Below are positions 16,539 to 28,006 of a stretch of DNA of 64,000 bases, piece by piece; the first letter of the stretch is position 1; every line of letters begins with the position of its first letter. Made by a program: the position numbers and the translations under genes. The notes under the pieces are model-generated. The model did not search any database. It was not told the origin of the DNA and was given only the letters and a program-made list of their open reading frames with translations. Source of the stretch: Leuconostoc kimchii IMSNU 11154 (lineage in GTDB: Bacteria; Bacillota; Bacilli; Lactobacillales; Lactobacillaceae); contig NC_014136.1 of the NCBI RefSeq assembly GCF_000092505.1, positions 1,510,501 to 1,574,500 on the forward strand. The letters are read 5' to 3'.

Positions 16539-16604
16539 GGGCTCCCATTTCATGGGACAGACGTTAGAAGCTCCCAAGTTCATCTTGGGAGCTTTTCTAT
16601 TTTA
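16539..16604 (+). promoter_or_regulatory. pyrG CTP-sensing attenuator leader
   Basis: The predicted transcript begins GGGCUCCC. Downstream, AAGCTCCCAAG-TTCAT-CTTGGGAGCTT (16568-16594) is a strong terminator with a T-rich tail. In Bacillus subtilis and Lactococcus pyrG, a GGGC start allows repeated G addition when CTP is low; the poly-G end pairs with the C/U-rich terminator strand and stops termination. All elements of that mechanism are here. Confidence 0.8.
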
Positions 16605-16647
16605 TTTTCCCCTAAAACTTTGCGAGCGCGGCTGCGCTGAATCATAA

Positions 16648-18270
<1,623 letters not shown>

Positions 18271-18283
18271 TAGTAAGATAACG

Positions 18284-18306
18284 ACACGCGAACGCGTGTT
18301 TTTATT
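18284..18306 (+). terminator. pyrG terminator
   Basis: ACACGCG-AA-CGCGTGT followed by a T-rich stretch; a second hairpin (18244-18268) lies just upstream across the stop codon. Confidence 0.75.
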
Positions 18307-18330
18307 TTAGAACAAAATATTTGCATGGCT

Positions 18331-18339
18331 TGGTATAAT
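18331..18339 (+). promoter_or_regulatory. Extended -10 promoter six bases before the uvrC ATG
   Basis: TGG-TATAAT (TATAAT at 18334-18339) is followed by AGAATT and then ATG 18346, so the predicted start base is the A of the ATG. No Shine-Dalgarno is present. Confidence 0.62.
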
Positions 18340-18345
18340 AGAATT

Positions 18346-20139
18346 ATGTTAGCAAATCCTTCAAAACACATTGAACAAAAACTCGCGTTGCTGCCTGCAG
18401 AACCCGGGTCATATCAAATGAAAGACAAAAACGGTAAAATTATTTATGTTGGGAAAGCCAAAAATTTAAAAAATCGTGTACGTTCTTATTTTAAACAAGA
18501 TCATGATGGTAAGACAGCGGAACTAGTAGGGAATATTGTTGATTTTGATTTCATTGTGACCAATTCTGATAAAGAAGCCTTTTTGTTAGAAAATGAATTA
18601 ATTAAAAAATACAAGCCCTATTACAATATTCGTTTGAAGTATGGCACTGGGTATCCTTATATCAAGATTACCAAGGAGCGCAACCCTAAAATGGCTTTGG
18701 TTAATGAAGTCAAAAAAGATGGCGGTTTTTATTTTGGGCCATATCCAAACGTTTATGCTGCGCAAGAAACTTTACGCTTTTTAGAAAAAAATTACCCACT
18801 ACGACGTTGTAATGGGTATCAAGGTCGGCCATGTCTCTATTACAATATGGGGCAGTGCTTGGGTCCTTGTTGGCAAGATGTTTCTGTGGAAGAATATGAA
18901 GAACAGATTAGCCGTATTAAGCACTTCTTAGATGGCAACACAGCCTCTGTAAAGAAAGCAATTGCTGAAAAAATGCAAGCAGCAGCAGCGACATTGGAGT
19001 TTGAACGTGCCGCTGATTTAAGAGATCAGTTGAAATATATTGATGAAACAGTTGAAAGTCAACGTGTGTTATCTAAAGATACAACACCTAGAGATTTGTT
19101 TAATTACTATTTAGATAAAGGTTGGATGACGGTTGAAGTGTTCTTTTTGAGACAAGCACGTCTTATTCGACAGTTCAAACAAACATTTTCAGTGGTTGGT
19201 TCAGAAGATGAAGAAGTGATTAATTTTATTCAACAGTTCTATTCACAACGCAATATTCAAAAACCTAATGAAGTACTTGTCCCACACGGTATTAACACTA
19301 AGGCATTATCAGAAATTCTTGCAGTGCCAGTGCGTATACCTATTCGGGGCGAAAAGCGTGATTTGCTAGATTTAGCTAAAAAAAACGCGCAAATTGCTTT
19401 AGAAGAAAAATTTAGACTGATGCAGTTGAATGAAAAGAAGACCACGGGTGCCATGCGAGAAATTACGGCAGCCTTGAATATTCCAATGGGTCATCGGATT
19501 GAAGCTTTTGACCATTCACACACACAGGGGGTTGAAATCGTTAGTGCCATGGTAGTCTTTGATGACGGTGTGCCAAATAAAGATTTGTATCGTAAATATA
19601 AAATCAAATCGGTGACTCATGCAGATGAATGGTCAGAAACACAAGAAGTGATTCGGCGACGTTATTCACGTATTTTAAAAGAGGGCGGTGACATGCCGGA
19701 TTTGATATTAATGGATGGTGGCGAAATTCAGTTACATGCTGCCAAAGAAGTATTGGTGGATGAATTAGGATTAACGCATGTCCCGATTGCCGCCATGGTC
19801 AAAAATGATAAACATAAAACTGCCGATTTAATTGATGGTAAAACAGGTGACGTGGTTGTTTTAAATAAACAATCAGAAGGCTTCTTTTTGATTCAACGTG
19901 TGCAAGAAGAAGTGCATCGGTTTGCCATTAATTTTCATCGACAGTTGCGTAGTAAAAATTCGTTAGCATCACGTTTAGATATGATTGATGGTGTCGGTCC
20001 AAAGACGCGACAAAAGTTATTACGAGAATTTGGGTCACTGCCTAAAATTGCGGCGGCATCTATTACAGAACTGCAGGCCATTGGTGTCAATGAAAAATTA
20101 GCACGTGTGATTCATATGAGTTTAAAAGCTGGTGATTAG
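18346..20139 (+). CDS. uvrC: Excinuclease ABC subunit C
   Basis: Makes both cuts around damaged DNA in nucleotide excision repair. 597 residues. The GIY-YIG domain (LPAEPGSYQMKDKNGKIIYVGKAKNLKNRV) makes the 3' cut. UVR motif, then an RNase H-like domain (IEAFDHSHTQG, LILMDGGEIQ) for the 5' cut, and C-terminal helix-hairpin-helix repeats (IDGVGPKTRQKLL) follow. Start at ATG 18346 (MLANPSKHIEQ). The upstream in-frame ATG 18325 lies before the -10 box and is unlikely to be transcribed. Probably leaderless. Confidence 0.95.
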   Translation: MLANPSKHIEQKLALLPAEPGSYQMKDKNGKIIYVGKAKNLKNRVRSYFKQDHDGKTAELVGNIVDFDFIVTNSDKEAFLLENELIKKYKPYYNIRLKYGTGYPYIKITKERNPKMALVNEVKKDGGFYFGPYPNVYAAQETLRFLEKNYPLRRCNGYQGRPCLYYNMGQCLGPCWQDVSVEEYEEQISRIKHFLDGNTASVKKAIAEKMQAAAATLEFERAADLRDQLKYIDETVESQRVLSKDTTPRDLFNYYLDKGWMTVEVFFLRQARLIRQFKQTFSVVGSEDEEVINFIQQFYSQRNIQKPNEVLVPHGINTKALSEILAVPVRIPIRGEKRDLLDLAKKNAQIALEEKFRLMQLNEKKTTGAMREITAALNIPMGHRIEAFDHSHTQGVEIVSAMVVFDDGVPNKDLYRKYKIKSVTHADEWSETQEVIRRRYSRILKEGGDMPDLILMDGGEIQLHAAKEVLVDELGLTHVPIAAMVKNDKHKTADLIDGKTGDVVVLNKQSEGFFLIQRVQEEVHRFAINFHRQLRSKNSLASRLDMIDGVGPKTRQKLLREFGSLPKIAAASITELQAIGVNEKLARVIHMSLKAGD

Positions 20140-20216
20140 CAGCATAACTCGCAAGATATCGTATAGTATGTTAAACTAAAGTATTAATCATCGCAAGCTC
20201 ACCTGTGTGAGCAGAC

Positions 20217-20339
20217 AAGGAGAAAACGCATATTGGATTGTTTTACTGTATGCATAGAGTGATTTAGGGTACAGCTATTGTACGCTTAGCGCCAGTCTAT
20301 GACTAGTTGACAGTATACAAACCGTTATGTACAAGGACT
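20217..20339 (+). promoter_or_regulatory. obgE ribosome site and long structured leader
   Basis: AAGGAG (20217-20222) is followed after 5 nt by a long interrupted helix: GCATA (20228-20232), GG, TTGT and TACTGT (20244-20249) pair with ACAGTA (20310-20315), ACAA, CC and TATGT (20326-20330). Nine bases later is ATG 20340. Smaller hairpins such as GTACA/TGTAC lie inside. A weak AAGG 3 nt from the ATG may also serve. Confidence 0.5.
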
Positions 20340-21659
20340 ATGGCATTCGTAGATCAAGCTGAAATTGAAGTAAAAGCCGGAAAAGGGGGCGATGGCATCG
20401 TCTCATTTAGACATGAAAAATTTGAGGCAATGGGCGGTCCATTTGGTGGTGACGGTGGCCATGGTGGCTCGATTATTTTTAAAGTTGACGAGGGTCTTAG
20501 AACGTTGATGGACTTTCGTTACAATCGTCATTTTAAGGCACAACCAGGTGGTAATGGTGGTACCAAGGGAATGACTGGTGCTTCGTCAAAAGATCGTTAT
20601 ATTAAAGTACCTCAAGGAACAACTGTTACAGATACCGAAACAGGCGAAATTTTAGGTGATTTGCTTGAGAATGGTCAAGAATTAGTTGTAGCTAAGGGTG
20701 GTCGTGGCGGTCGTGGTAACATTCGTTTTGCTACACCTGCCAATCCAGCACCAGAATTATCGGAAAATGGTGAACCTGGTGTCATCCGTAATTTGAAATT
20801 AGAGTTAAAAGTTTTGGCAGATGTTGGTCTGGTGGGATTCCCATCAGCAGGTAAATCAACTTTGTTATCAGTTGTGTCTAATGCTAAACCAAAAGTCGCT
20901 GCTTATCATTTTACAACGTTGTCACCCAATATTGGGATGGTTCGGTTGGATGACGAACGTGATTTTGTGATGGCTGATTTACCTGGTCTAATTGAGGGTG
21001 CCTCACAAGGTATTGGGTTAGGATTTCAATTTTTACGTCACGTTGAACGTACTAAGCTTGTGTTGCACTTAGTTGATATGTCGGGAATTGAAGGCACTGA
21101 CCCTTATACGCAATATCGTAAGATTTTGGATGAACTACAACAATATGATGAAACAATTTTGGATCGACCACAAATTGTTGTACCAACAAAAATGGATATG
21201 CCTGATTCACCAGAGAATTTAGTTAAATTCCGTGAAGCAGTCGCAGCAGATTCTGGTTTATCAAGTCAACCAACGATTGTTCCTATTTCTGCATTAACAC
21301 GAGATGGGGTGCAAAACTTAATGCGGTTAACAGCCGATATGTTAGCAGATGCACCAGCACCGGAGAGTTACCGACCCGTGGCAGAAACCGTTGGAAACAC
21401 CAAAAATTATGACTTCAAACCTGAAAAACATGACTTTACAGTCGAGTGGTCTGAAGAAAGTGAGCAGTGGATTGTTGGTGGTGCAGAAGTTGAAAAATTG
21501 TTCTTAATGACAAATATTCAACGAGATGCTACAATTATGCGCTTTGGTCGCCAATTGCGCCATATGGGTGTTGATGATGCATTACGTCAAGCAGGCGCTA
21601 AAGATGGCGATGACGTACGTATCAATGATTCGGATTTTGTTTTTGAATTTAGTGATTAA
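20340..21659 (+). CDS. obgE: GTPase Obg (ObgE/CgtA)
   Basis: Essential GTPase acting in 50S assembly and stress control. 439 residues. Three domains: glycine-rich Obg fold ([32 protein letters not shown]), G domain ([25 protein letters not shown]) and C-terminal OCT domain. Start at ATG 20340 (MAFVDQAEI) matches the family; the upstream in-frame ATG 20307 would add eleven unusual residues and lies within the leader structure. Confidence 0.96.
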   Translation: MAFVDQAEIEVKAGKGGDGIVSFRHEKFEAMGGPFGGDGGHGGSIIFKVDEGLRTLMDFRYNRHFKAQPGGNGGTKGMTGASSKDRYIKVPQGTTVTDTETGEILGDLLENGQELVVAKGGRGGRGNIRFATPANPAPELSENGEPGVIRNLKLELKVLADVGLVGFPSAGKSTLLSVVSNAKPKVAAYHFTTLSPNIGMVRLDDERDFVMADLPGLIEGASQGIGLGFQFLRHVERTKLVLHLVDMSGIEGTDPYTQYRKILDELQQYDETILDRPQIVVPTKMDMPDSPENLVKFREAVAADSGLSSQPTIVPISALTRDGVQNLMRLTADMLADAPAPESYRPVAETVGNTKNYDFKPEKHDFTVEWSEESEQWIVGGAEVEKLFLMTNIQRDATIMRFGRQLRHMGVDDALRQAGAKDGDDVRINDSDFVFEFSD

Positions 21660-21676
21660 GTATAAACAATCTAGGA

Positions 21677-21725
21677 TATCAAAAAATTCTCGTGGTAGCG
21701 TTATACCGTGAGAATTTTTTTGATT
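21677..21725 (+). terminator. obgE terminator
   Basis: AAAAAATTCTC ... GAGAATTTTTTT with an inner GGTA/TACC stem and a T run. Confidence 0.8.
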
Positions 21726-21844
21726 AGGGTATGATAATAAACAGCTTGTGAAACATTATAGCCTGATATAGATACAAACTTCACAATGTTTGATTGGCAT
21801 TCCAGAGATAAAAAGTGCTATGATATGGTTATTGAATAAAGTAT

Positions 21845-21934
21845 GGAGGAAATGAGCGACGCAACGCGATCTTGTTTTGTAACACGATGTTGTCATTTCA
21901 ATGAAGACACGGAACGCAGGCTCTTAATGTAATT
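21845..21934 (+). promoter_or_regulatory. alsS ribosome site separated from the ATG by a structured spacer
   Basis: GGAGG (21845-21849) lies 85 nt before ATG 21935, which has no SD of its own. GAGC (21854-21857) pairs with GCTC (21920-21923), enclosing smaller stems (ATC..GTT/AAC..GAT and TCAT/ATGA). Eleven bases remain to the ATG. The outer helix is short, so this is less certain than the others. Confidence 0.45.
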
Positions 21935-23620
21935 ATGTCAGAACAAAAGTATGGTGCAGATATTGTCACAGATAGTTTAGTCAACCACGGTGTTGATTTG
22001 GTTTTTGGTATTCCCGGTGCAAAAATTGATCGTTTATTTGAAACGTTAGAACATCCTAGTGCAGGCCAAAAAGTGCCGCAACTTATCGTGGCACGTCATG
22101 AGCAAAATGCGGCTTTTATGGCACAGGCTTTTGCGCGTATCACGGGTAAAACTGGTGTCGTTATTGCGACTTCTGGTCCTGGTGTCGGCAATCTTGTGAC
22201 TGGATTAATGACGGCAAATGCTGAAAGTGATTCGGTTGTTGCAATCGGTGGTCAAGTACCTCGTAAAGACCTGTATCGTTTAACGCACCAATCAACTAAT
22301 TCGGTTGCATTATTTACACCGATTACAAACTTTAGTTCAGAAATACAAGATCCTAATAATATTTCAGAAATTTTGGCAAATGCGTTTGCAGCGGCTAATG
22401 GTGCAAAAAAAGGCGCCTCATTTGTCTCATTACCTCAAGATGTCGATGATGCACCTGTAACAATTGAAGCCTTACCACAAGTGCCAAAGGCACAACAAGG
22501 TGCTGCTTCGTTAGCTGACTTAGATTGGTTAGCTGAGCAAATTAAGCAAGCTAAACTCCCTGTTTTGTTGGTTGGTGCGCGTGCTTCAGATGATCAATCT
22601 GTTGTTGCTTTGCATAACTTGCTTAAACAAGTATCCTTACCAGTTGTCGAAACTTTCCAAGGTGCTGGTGTGATCTCACGTGAATTAGAACCAACGACTT
22701 ACTTCGGTCGTGTGGGCTTGTTCCGTAACCAAACGGGTGATAAATTACTGCAACAATCAGACTTGGTGATTACACTGGGTTATGATGCCATTGAGTATGA
22801 ACCACGTAACTGGAACAAAGAAAATACTTTGAATATTGTGTCGTTAGATACGGCACCTGTACAAATTGATAATAACTTTGTGCCAAAACGTCAATTAGTA
22901 GGTGATTTAGCACAAAGTCTTGATTTATTGACTGGTCGTATCATTGGCTATCGTATACCAGATGATAGTCAAAAAATATTGCATGAATTAAAAGCAGATT
23001 TGCGTGCATCAGATGAACCAACCTACACGCCAGCAGAGGGAAATTTGAGTCATCCTTTGCACATTATTAAGGCGATCCAAGCACATGTGACTGATGATAT
23101 GACGGTTTCAACAGATATTGGGTCACATTATATTTGGATGGCTCGCCACTTTAAGTCGTATGTTGCGCGTCACTTCTTGATATCCAATGGTATGCAAACT
23201 CTTGGTGTTGGTTTGCCATGGTCATTAACTGCAGCTATGGTGCGTCCAAATGCGAAATCAGTGTCTGTTTCAGGAGATGGCGGTTTCTTCTTCTCAGCCA
23301 TGGAATTGGAAACGGCTGTTCGCTTGCATTTGAATACGGTTCACATTGTTTGGAATGATAATGCGCACTATGATATGGTTAAGTTCCAAGAGGAAATGAA
23401 GTATAATGGTGCTTCTGCAGGTGTTGACTTTGGTAATGTTGACCTTGTGAAATATGCGGAGAGTTTTGGCGCTAAGGGTCTGCGTGTCAATACACCTGAT
23501 GAACTTAATGCAGTCTTGGATGAAGCCTTTGCAACGCAAGGACCCGTTGTGGTTGATATTCCAGTTGATTATTCACATAACTATGAATTGGGTTCACAGC
23601 TGATTCAAGGTGAAGGGTAA
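21935..23620 (+). CDS. alsS: Acetolactate synthase, catabolic type
   Basis: Thiamine diphosphate enzyme joining two pyruvates to alpha-acetolactate, the entry to acetoin, diacetyl and butanediol. 561 residues: N-terminal TPP-binding domain with the catalytic glutamate in IVARHEQNAAFMAQ (near 54), central domain, and C-terminal GDGGFFFSAMELETAV with the DN metal motif (near 448-476). The organisation and the absence of ilvN or ilvC next to it favour the catabolic AlsS over biosynthetic IlvB. Monocistronic with its own terminator. Confidence 0.9.
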   Translation: MSEQKYGADIVTDSLVNHGVDLVFGIPGAKIDRLFETLEHPSAGQKVPQLIVARHEQNAAFMAQAFARITGKTGVVIATSGPGVGNLVTGLMTANAESDSVVAIGGQVPRKDLYRLTHQSTNSVALFTPITNFSSEIQDPNNISEILANAFAAANGAKKGASFVSLPQDVDDAPVTIEALPQVPKAQQGAASLADLDWLAEQIKQAKLPVLLVGARASDDQSVVALHNLLKQVSLPVVETFQGAGVISRELEPTTYFGRVGLFRNQTGDKLLQQSDLVITLGYDAIEYEPRNWNKENTLNIVSLDTAPVQIDNNFVPKRQLVGDLAQSLDLLTGRIIGYRIPDDSQKILHELKADLRASDEPTYTPAEGNLSHPLHIIKAIQAHVTDDMTVSTDIGSHYIWMARHFKSYVARHFLISNGMQTLGVGLPWSLTAAMVRPNAKSVSVSGDGGFFFSAMELETAVRLHLNTVHIVWNDNAHYDMVKFQEEMKYNGASAGVDFGNVDLVKYAESFGAKGLRVNTPDELNAVLDEAFATQGPVVVDIPVDYSHNYELGSQLIQGEG

Positions 23621-23661
23621 CGCCCTTATCTTCATTTAATATATATTGTTTGTATTATTGA

Positions 23662-23687
23662 GCATGCGCTTGGCGCATGCTTTTTTA
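23662..23687 (+). terminator. alsS terminator
   Basis: GCATGCGC-TTG-GCGCATGC followed by six T. Confidence 0.88.
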
Positions 23688-23869
23688 ATGTTCGGTTATT
23701 TAGTTTAGGAGACTCATAAACTAAAAACTGTAAAGAGATTGTTACATTTATGCTTATGCAAAAGTGAGCATGAATAAAAGTGCGACTAAGTGAGTAGTTA
23801 AACGTTTACTTACAAAAAATAATGAATAAATACTGATATTATGATCTCGAATAATAGTAGCTATCATGA

Positions 23870-24028
23870 CTTAAGATACTATATTTGTCTCACCTAGCAA
23901 AAGACTTCGGTGGCTATTTATACATAGAACAAGTGTTTGACTCTAATGTATATAGCGCGCATAATTTGAAATGCGGTCAAACGATTATTGCCACAAACTT
24001 AGGTTATGGCAACACGATGATTGATTAG
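23870..24028 (+). pseudogene. Possible decayed gene fragment upstream of nrdD
   Basis: Between the alsS terminator and nrdD (23690-24049) no complete gene is seen. A 52-codon open stretch ends at TAG 24028 and reads like real protein near its end (AKDFGGYLYIEQVFD, then GQTIIATNLGYGNTMID). It has no ATG or SD at its start and is preceded by an in-frame TGA. It may be the C-terminal relic of a lost gene; I do not recognise the family. The rest of the gap is AT-rich and shows no clear NrdR box. Confidence 0.35.
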
Positions 24029-24049
24029 AAAAGTGGGGGTAGTTATGAT

Positions 24050-26199
24050 ATGAATACAGACAATACATTGAAAAAAGTTATGAAACGTTCGGGTGAGGTG
24101 GTTCAGTTTCAATCTTATAAAATTAGATTGGTGCTTGATACGCTATCTGTTACAAAAACGCTTCAGCAAGATATTATGTCAGAAATCGTGGCTAAAGCGA
24201 GCACAACAGACTTAACAACGACAATTATTTTTCAAGTTATTTTGTCTCGGCTTAAATCTGATTTGCCACAGGCAGCAAATGCCTATCAAGCAATTCATGA
24301 TCAGAATGAAAAAGCATGGTTACAAGCAATTAATCCAGAAAATAAATTGAATTCATTGGTGAATCAAGATGATAAGACGATGCATGAGAACGCCAATAAA
24401 GATTCACAGGTGTTTAATACTTTTCGTGATCTGACTGCGGGTATGATTGGTAAGTCAAAAGGACTAACCATGATGCCTGAAACAGTCGCCAAGGCACATT
24501 TACGTGGTGACTTACATTGGCATGATCTGGATTATACGCCACTTGGACCAATGACGAATTGCTGTTTAGTTGATTTTGACTATATGTTTAAATCAGGTTA
24601 TACCATGGGTAATGCGCAAGTTGAAACGCCTAAATCAATCGGCACTGCTACTGCGCAGATGGCCCAGATTATAGCCAATGTGGCCTCTTCTCAGTATGGT
24701 GGCACGTCAATTAATCGTGCAGATGAACTACTAGCACCTTACGCGGAAATGAACTATCAGAAACACCTTAAAGCTGCAGAAGCTTATGTGGTAACTGATA
24801 AGCGTGTTGCATATGCTACAGCATGTACTAAAAAAGATATCTATGATGCGATGCAAGCGCTAGAGTATGAAATTAATACATTAGCTTCAGCACAAGGGCA
24901 AACACCGTTTACCACTTTAGGATTTGGACTAGGAACCACTTGGTTTGCGCGTGAGATTCAACGTGCCATTTTTAAGATTCGAATTGAGGGTATTGGGCCA
25001 GACCACCGAACAGCAATCTTTCCTAAGTTAGTATTTTCATTGAAACGTGGTGTGAATATGAATTCTGAGGATCCCAATTATGATCTTAAAAAATTAGCTA
25101 TTGAATGTGCCTCAAAACGTATGTATCCTGATGTTTTAAATTATGAACAAATAATTGATTTGACGGGGTCTTTCAAAGCGCCAATGGGTTGCCGGTCTTT
25201 TCTTCAAGGCTGGCATGATGCAGATGGTAAAGAGGTGAATGAAGGTCGCATGAACCTTGGTGTTGTAACTTTAAATATACCGCGTATTGCTTTACAATCA
25301 CATGGTGATATGACACTATTTGGAAAATTTTGGCAGATCGATTAGCTTTAGCTAAAAAAGCATTGAAATTTAAACTCGCTCGTACAAAGGAAGCGGTGCC
25401 AGAAAATGCACCAATCTTATATAAAAACGGTGCATTTGGTCATCAATTACCAGATGGTGGACAAGTAGATGATTTATTCAAAAATGGTCGAGCAACATTG
25501 TCATTAGGATACATTGGGTTATATGAAGTTGGGACGTACTTTTTTGGATCAAAGTGGGAAAACAATCAAACTGCTCATGACTTTACTGTTGAAATCGTGC
25601 GCCGCCTGAATGAAGCGTGCCAGTCATGGGAGGCTGAAGATGGCTATCATTATTCAGTTTATTCAACGCCTGCAGAGTCTTTGACTGATCGTTTTTGTGA
25701 ATTAGATAAAGCACGTTTTGGCGCAATTACTGACATTACAGATAAAGATTATTATACAAATTCGTTTCATTATGATGTTCGTAAGCATCCCAACCCTTTT
25801 GAAAAACTATTATTTGAGGAAGCGTATCCGAAATATGCGAGTGGTGGATTTATTCATTATTGTGAATATCCTAACTTACGTCAAAATCCAGCAGCGTTAG
25901 AAGCTGTGTGGGATTTTGCTTATGATCATGTGGGCTATTTAGGCACGAACACACCAATTGATAAATGCTTTAAGTGCGGTTTTGAAGGTGATTTTAAACC
26001 AACAGCGCGTGGCTTTTGTTGCCCTGAATGTGGTAACCATGATCCACAAACTTGTGATGTCGTTAAAAGAACGTGTGGTTATTTGGGAAATCCTCAAGCT
26101 CGTCCGATGATTCACGGTCGTCACGTTGAAATTACATCACGTGTGAAAAACATGTCACAAACGGAGGTTAATACAACACATGTCAAAAAAACTAGCTAA
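24050..26199 (+). pseudogene. nrdD: Anaerobic ribonucleoside-triphosphate reductase, frameshifted
   Basis: Class III enzyme that makes dNTPs without oxygen by glycyl radical chemistry. The N-terminal part (24050-25345, 431 residues) holds the ATP cone (MKRSGEVVQFQSYKIRLVLD) and most of the barrel, then runs into TAG at 25345. The remainder continues in the -1 frame from about 25325 to 26199. It carries the zinc site (KCFKCGF, CCPECG) and the glycyl radical loop RTCGYLGNPQARP. Joining the frames gives MTLFGKILADRLALAKKAL without a gap. One A missing from the A4 run at 25324-25327 would explain it. Both halves are otherwise well conserved, so the lesion is recent, a sequencing error, or bypassed. 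Confidence 0.85.
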
Positions 26200-26767
26200 T
26201 GGCATAACAGTTCCTGAACATCAAGAATGGCGATCAGAAGCCTTGTCGCAGAACTATGTTGCCGATTATAAACCCTTTATTATGGTTGACGGTCCTGGTG
26301 TACGCTGTTCGATTTATCTTTCAGGTTGTAAATTTTTATGCCCCGGTTGTTATAATGTCGTGGCTCAAAATTTCCATTATGGTTCTGAATACACGCAAGA
26401 ATTGGAAGATCAAATTATTGCTGATTTGAGCCAGTCTTATGTACAAGGATTGACATTGCTGGGTGGTGAACCGTTTTTAAATACAGCAGTCGCATTGAAG
26501 TTAACAAGACGCATTCGCGCCGAATTTGGTCATACAAAAGATATTTGGTCTTGGACAGGCTATACATGGGGAGAATTAATCCATGAAACAGAGGACAAAC
26601 AAGCATTATTAAAAGAAATTGATGTTTTAGTTGATGGTCGTTTTGTTCAAGCATTGATGGATCTGAAGTTGAGATTTAGAGGGTCGTCCAATCAACGCAT
26701 TATTAACGTCCCTGAATCATTAGCGACAGATCAGATTGTCTTGTGGTCAGATGAATATGATGGTTGA
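26180..26767 (+). CDS. nrdG: Anaerobic ribonucleotide reductase activating protein
   Basis: Radical SAM enzyme that installs the glycyl radical on NrdD. 195 residues with the CxxxCxxC cluster (SGCKFLCPGCYN near residue 50) and the TLLGGEPFLN motif. It overlaps the end of nrdD by 20 nt and depends on nrdD to be useful. Intact, which argues against long loss of the system. Terminator follows. Confidence 0.93.
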   Translation: MSKKLANGITVPEHQEWRSEALSQNYVADYKPFIMVDGPGVRCSIYLSGCKFLCPGCYNVVAQNFHYGSEYTQELEDQIIADLSQSYVQGLTLLGGEPFLNTAVALKLTRRIRAEFGHTKDIWSWTGYTWGELIHETEDKQALLKEIDVLVDGRFVQALMDLKLRFRGSSNQRIINVPESLATDQIVLWSDEYDG

Positions 26768-26773
26768 TAGGTG

Positions 26774-26806
26774 AACGGCACTGATTTATTGATGTGCCGT
26801 TTTCTT
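26774..26806 (+). terminator. nrdDG terminator
   Basis: AACGGCAC (26774-26781) pairs with GTGCCGTT (26794-26801), followed by a T-rich tail. Confidence 0.8.
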
Positions 26807-26834
26807 TATGATTTTAGCGTGGTTCGACTAATGG

Positions 26835-26853
26835 CCTATAAATAGGTTATAAT
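26835..26853 (+). promoter_or_regulatory. Promoter with a small palindrome before the export operon
   Basis: A -10 TATAAT lies at 26848-26853. Immediately upstream CCTAT-AA-ATAGG (26835-26846) is a 5-bp inverted repeat in the spacer that could be an operator. The -35 is weak. Confidence 0.45.
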
Positions 26854-26901
26854 ATAGTATTGTGACTTTTTCACACATTGATATTTTGTCGGAGGAAAGA
26901 C

Positions 26902-27999
26902 ATGGCTGAAGATAACAAAAAAACTGTTTATACCCCTGATGATCCACGTGGGTTAAACGAACCATTTTTGCCGGTAGCAATTGCCAAGCAGATTGATTTA
27001 CCGGGTAATAAAAATGTGTCTGATGCACCTATTAAAGTTACTGGACGTTATATTACAAAAGAATATGACATGGGTACATCACGTAATGAAAAAATTCAAG
27101 CAATTTTAAATCCATTAAAATCTAATAAAGAAAAATTTTGGGGATTAAAGGGTATCTCGTTTGATGTATTTGAAGGAGATGTCGTTGGTGTTATTGGTGT
27201 GAATGGATCCGGTAAATCAACATTATTAAATATTTTAAGTGGCGCTTTAGTTGAAACCTCTGGTCGTTTAGTGATAAAAGGTCAAACATCGCTCTTGTCT
27301 GTTTGGGATGGGTTGCGTGATAATCTAACAGGGTTGGAAAATATTCGGTTAAAATCACTTATGATGGGCCTGTCTAACAAAGAAATTGATGATCAAATTG
27401 ATGACATAGCGGAATTTTCTGAATTAGGAAAGTTTATTAAACAACCAGTTAAGAATTATTCTTCTGGTATGCGTTCAAAATTAGGTTTTTCAATTGCTGT
27501 GCATCAAGACCCAGATATTATGATTATTGACGAAGCATTATCTGTGGGTGACCAGACATTTACCCGTAAAGCACTAAACAAAATGAAAGAATTTAAAGCG
27601 GCGGGTAAAACGATCTTTTTTGTTTCTCATGCTTTGGGTCAGATTGAAGAATTTACTGACAAAACAATGTGGATTCAATATGGCGAATTACGGGCTTATG
27701 GAGACACGGCTACCATATTACAAGAATATAAAGACTGGACCAAATGGTATAACCAACTGGATGATGATGTTAAGAAATCTTATGTGTCTGCGCGTAAACA
27801 AGCACAAAATGATTTTAATCGAACGCAATTAGCCGAGCGTATTGCAGAGGATGGTCATCTGGACAACAATGAGAAGAAAAAAATTGTACGTGATAATGAA
27901 ATAGGTGGACGGCTAAGTTTATTGAACTGGATACTTGCGCTTGCAGGTACGGGTATTTTCGCGTATGCAGTGTATATGTATACGTATTTGGGGCGGTAA
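26902..27999 (+). CDS. Teichoic acid / polysaccharide ABC exporter ATP-binding protein (TagH-like)
   Basis: Cytoplasmic ATPase of a TagGH-type exporter that moves lipid-linked wall polymers across the membrane. Walker A GVNGSGKSTLL (near 105), signature NYSSGMRSKLGF (near 187) and Walker B DIMIIDEALSVGD (near 209) are clear. The C-terminus has one membrane segment (LLNWILALAGTGIFAYAVYMY), as in TagH. ATG 26902 is chosen because GGAGG lies 6 nt upstream. Forms a unit with the permease 7 nt downstream. Confidence 0.88.
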   Translation: MAEDNKKTVYTPDDPRGLNEPFLPVAIAKQIDLPGNKNVSDAPIKVTGRYITKEYDMGTSRNEKIQAILNPLKSNKEKFWGLKGISFDVFEGDVVGVIGVNGSGKSTLLNILSGALVETSGRLVIKGQTSLLSVWDGLRDNLTGLENIRLKSLMMGLSNKEIDDQIDDIAEFSELGKFIKQPVKNYSSGMRSKLGFSIAVHQDPDIMIIDEALSVGDQTFTRKALNKMKEFKAAGKTIFFVSHALGQIEEFTDKTMWIQYGELRAYGDTATILQEYKDWTKWYNQLDDDVKKSYVSARKQAQNDFNRTQLAERIAEDGHLDNNEKKKIVRDNEIGGRLSLLNWILALAGTGIFAYAVYMYTYLGR

Positions 28000-28006
28000 T
28001 TAAAAA

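Noticed and set aside
23690..24049. NrdR box upstream of nrdD
   Set aside because: No pair of sites resembling ACACWATATWGTGT could be found by eye.
25318..25346. Programmed -1 frameshift in nrdD as first explanation
   Set aside because: A AAA TTT does not allow both P- and A-site re-pairing, and NrdD is not known to use frameshifting; a one-base deletion is simpler.
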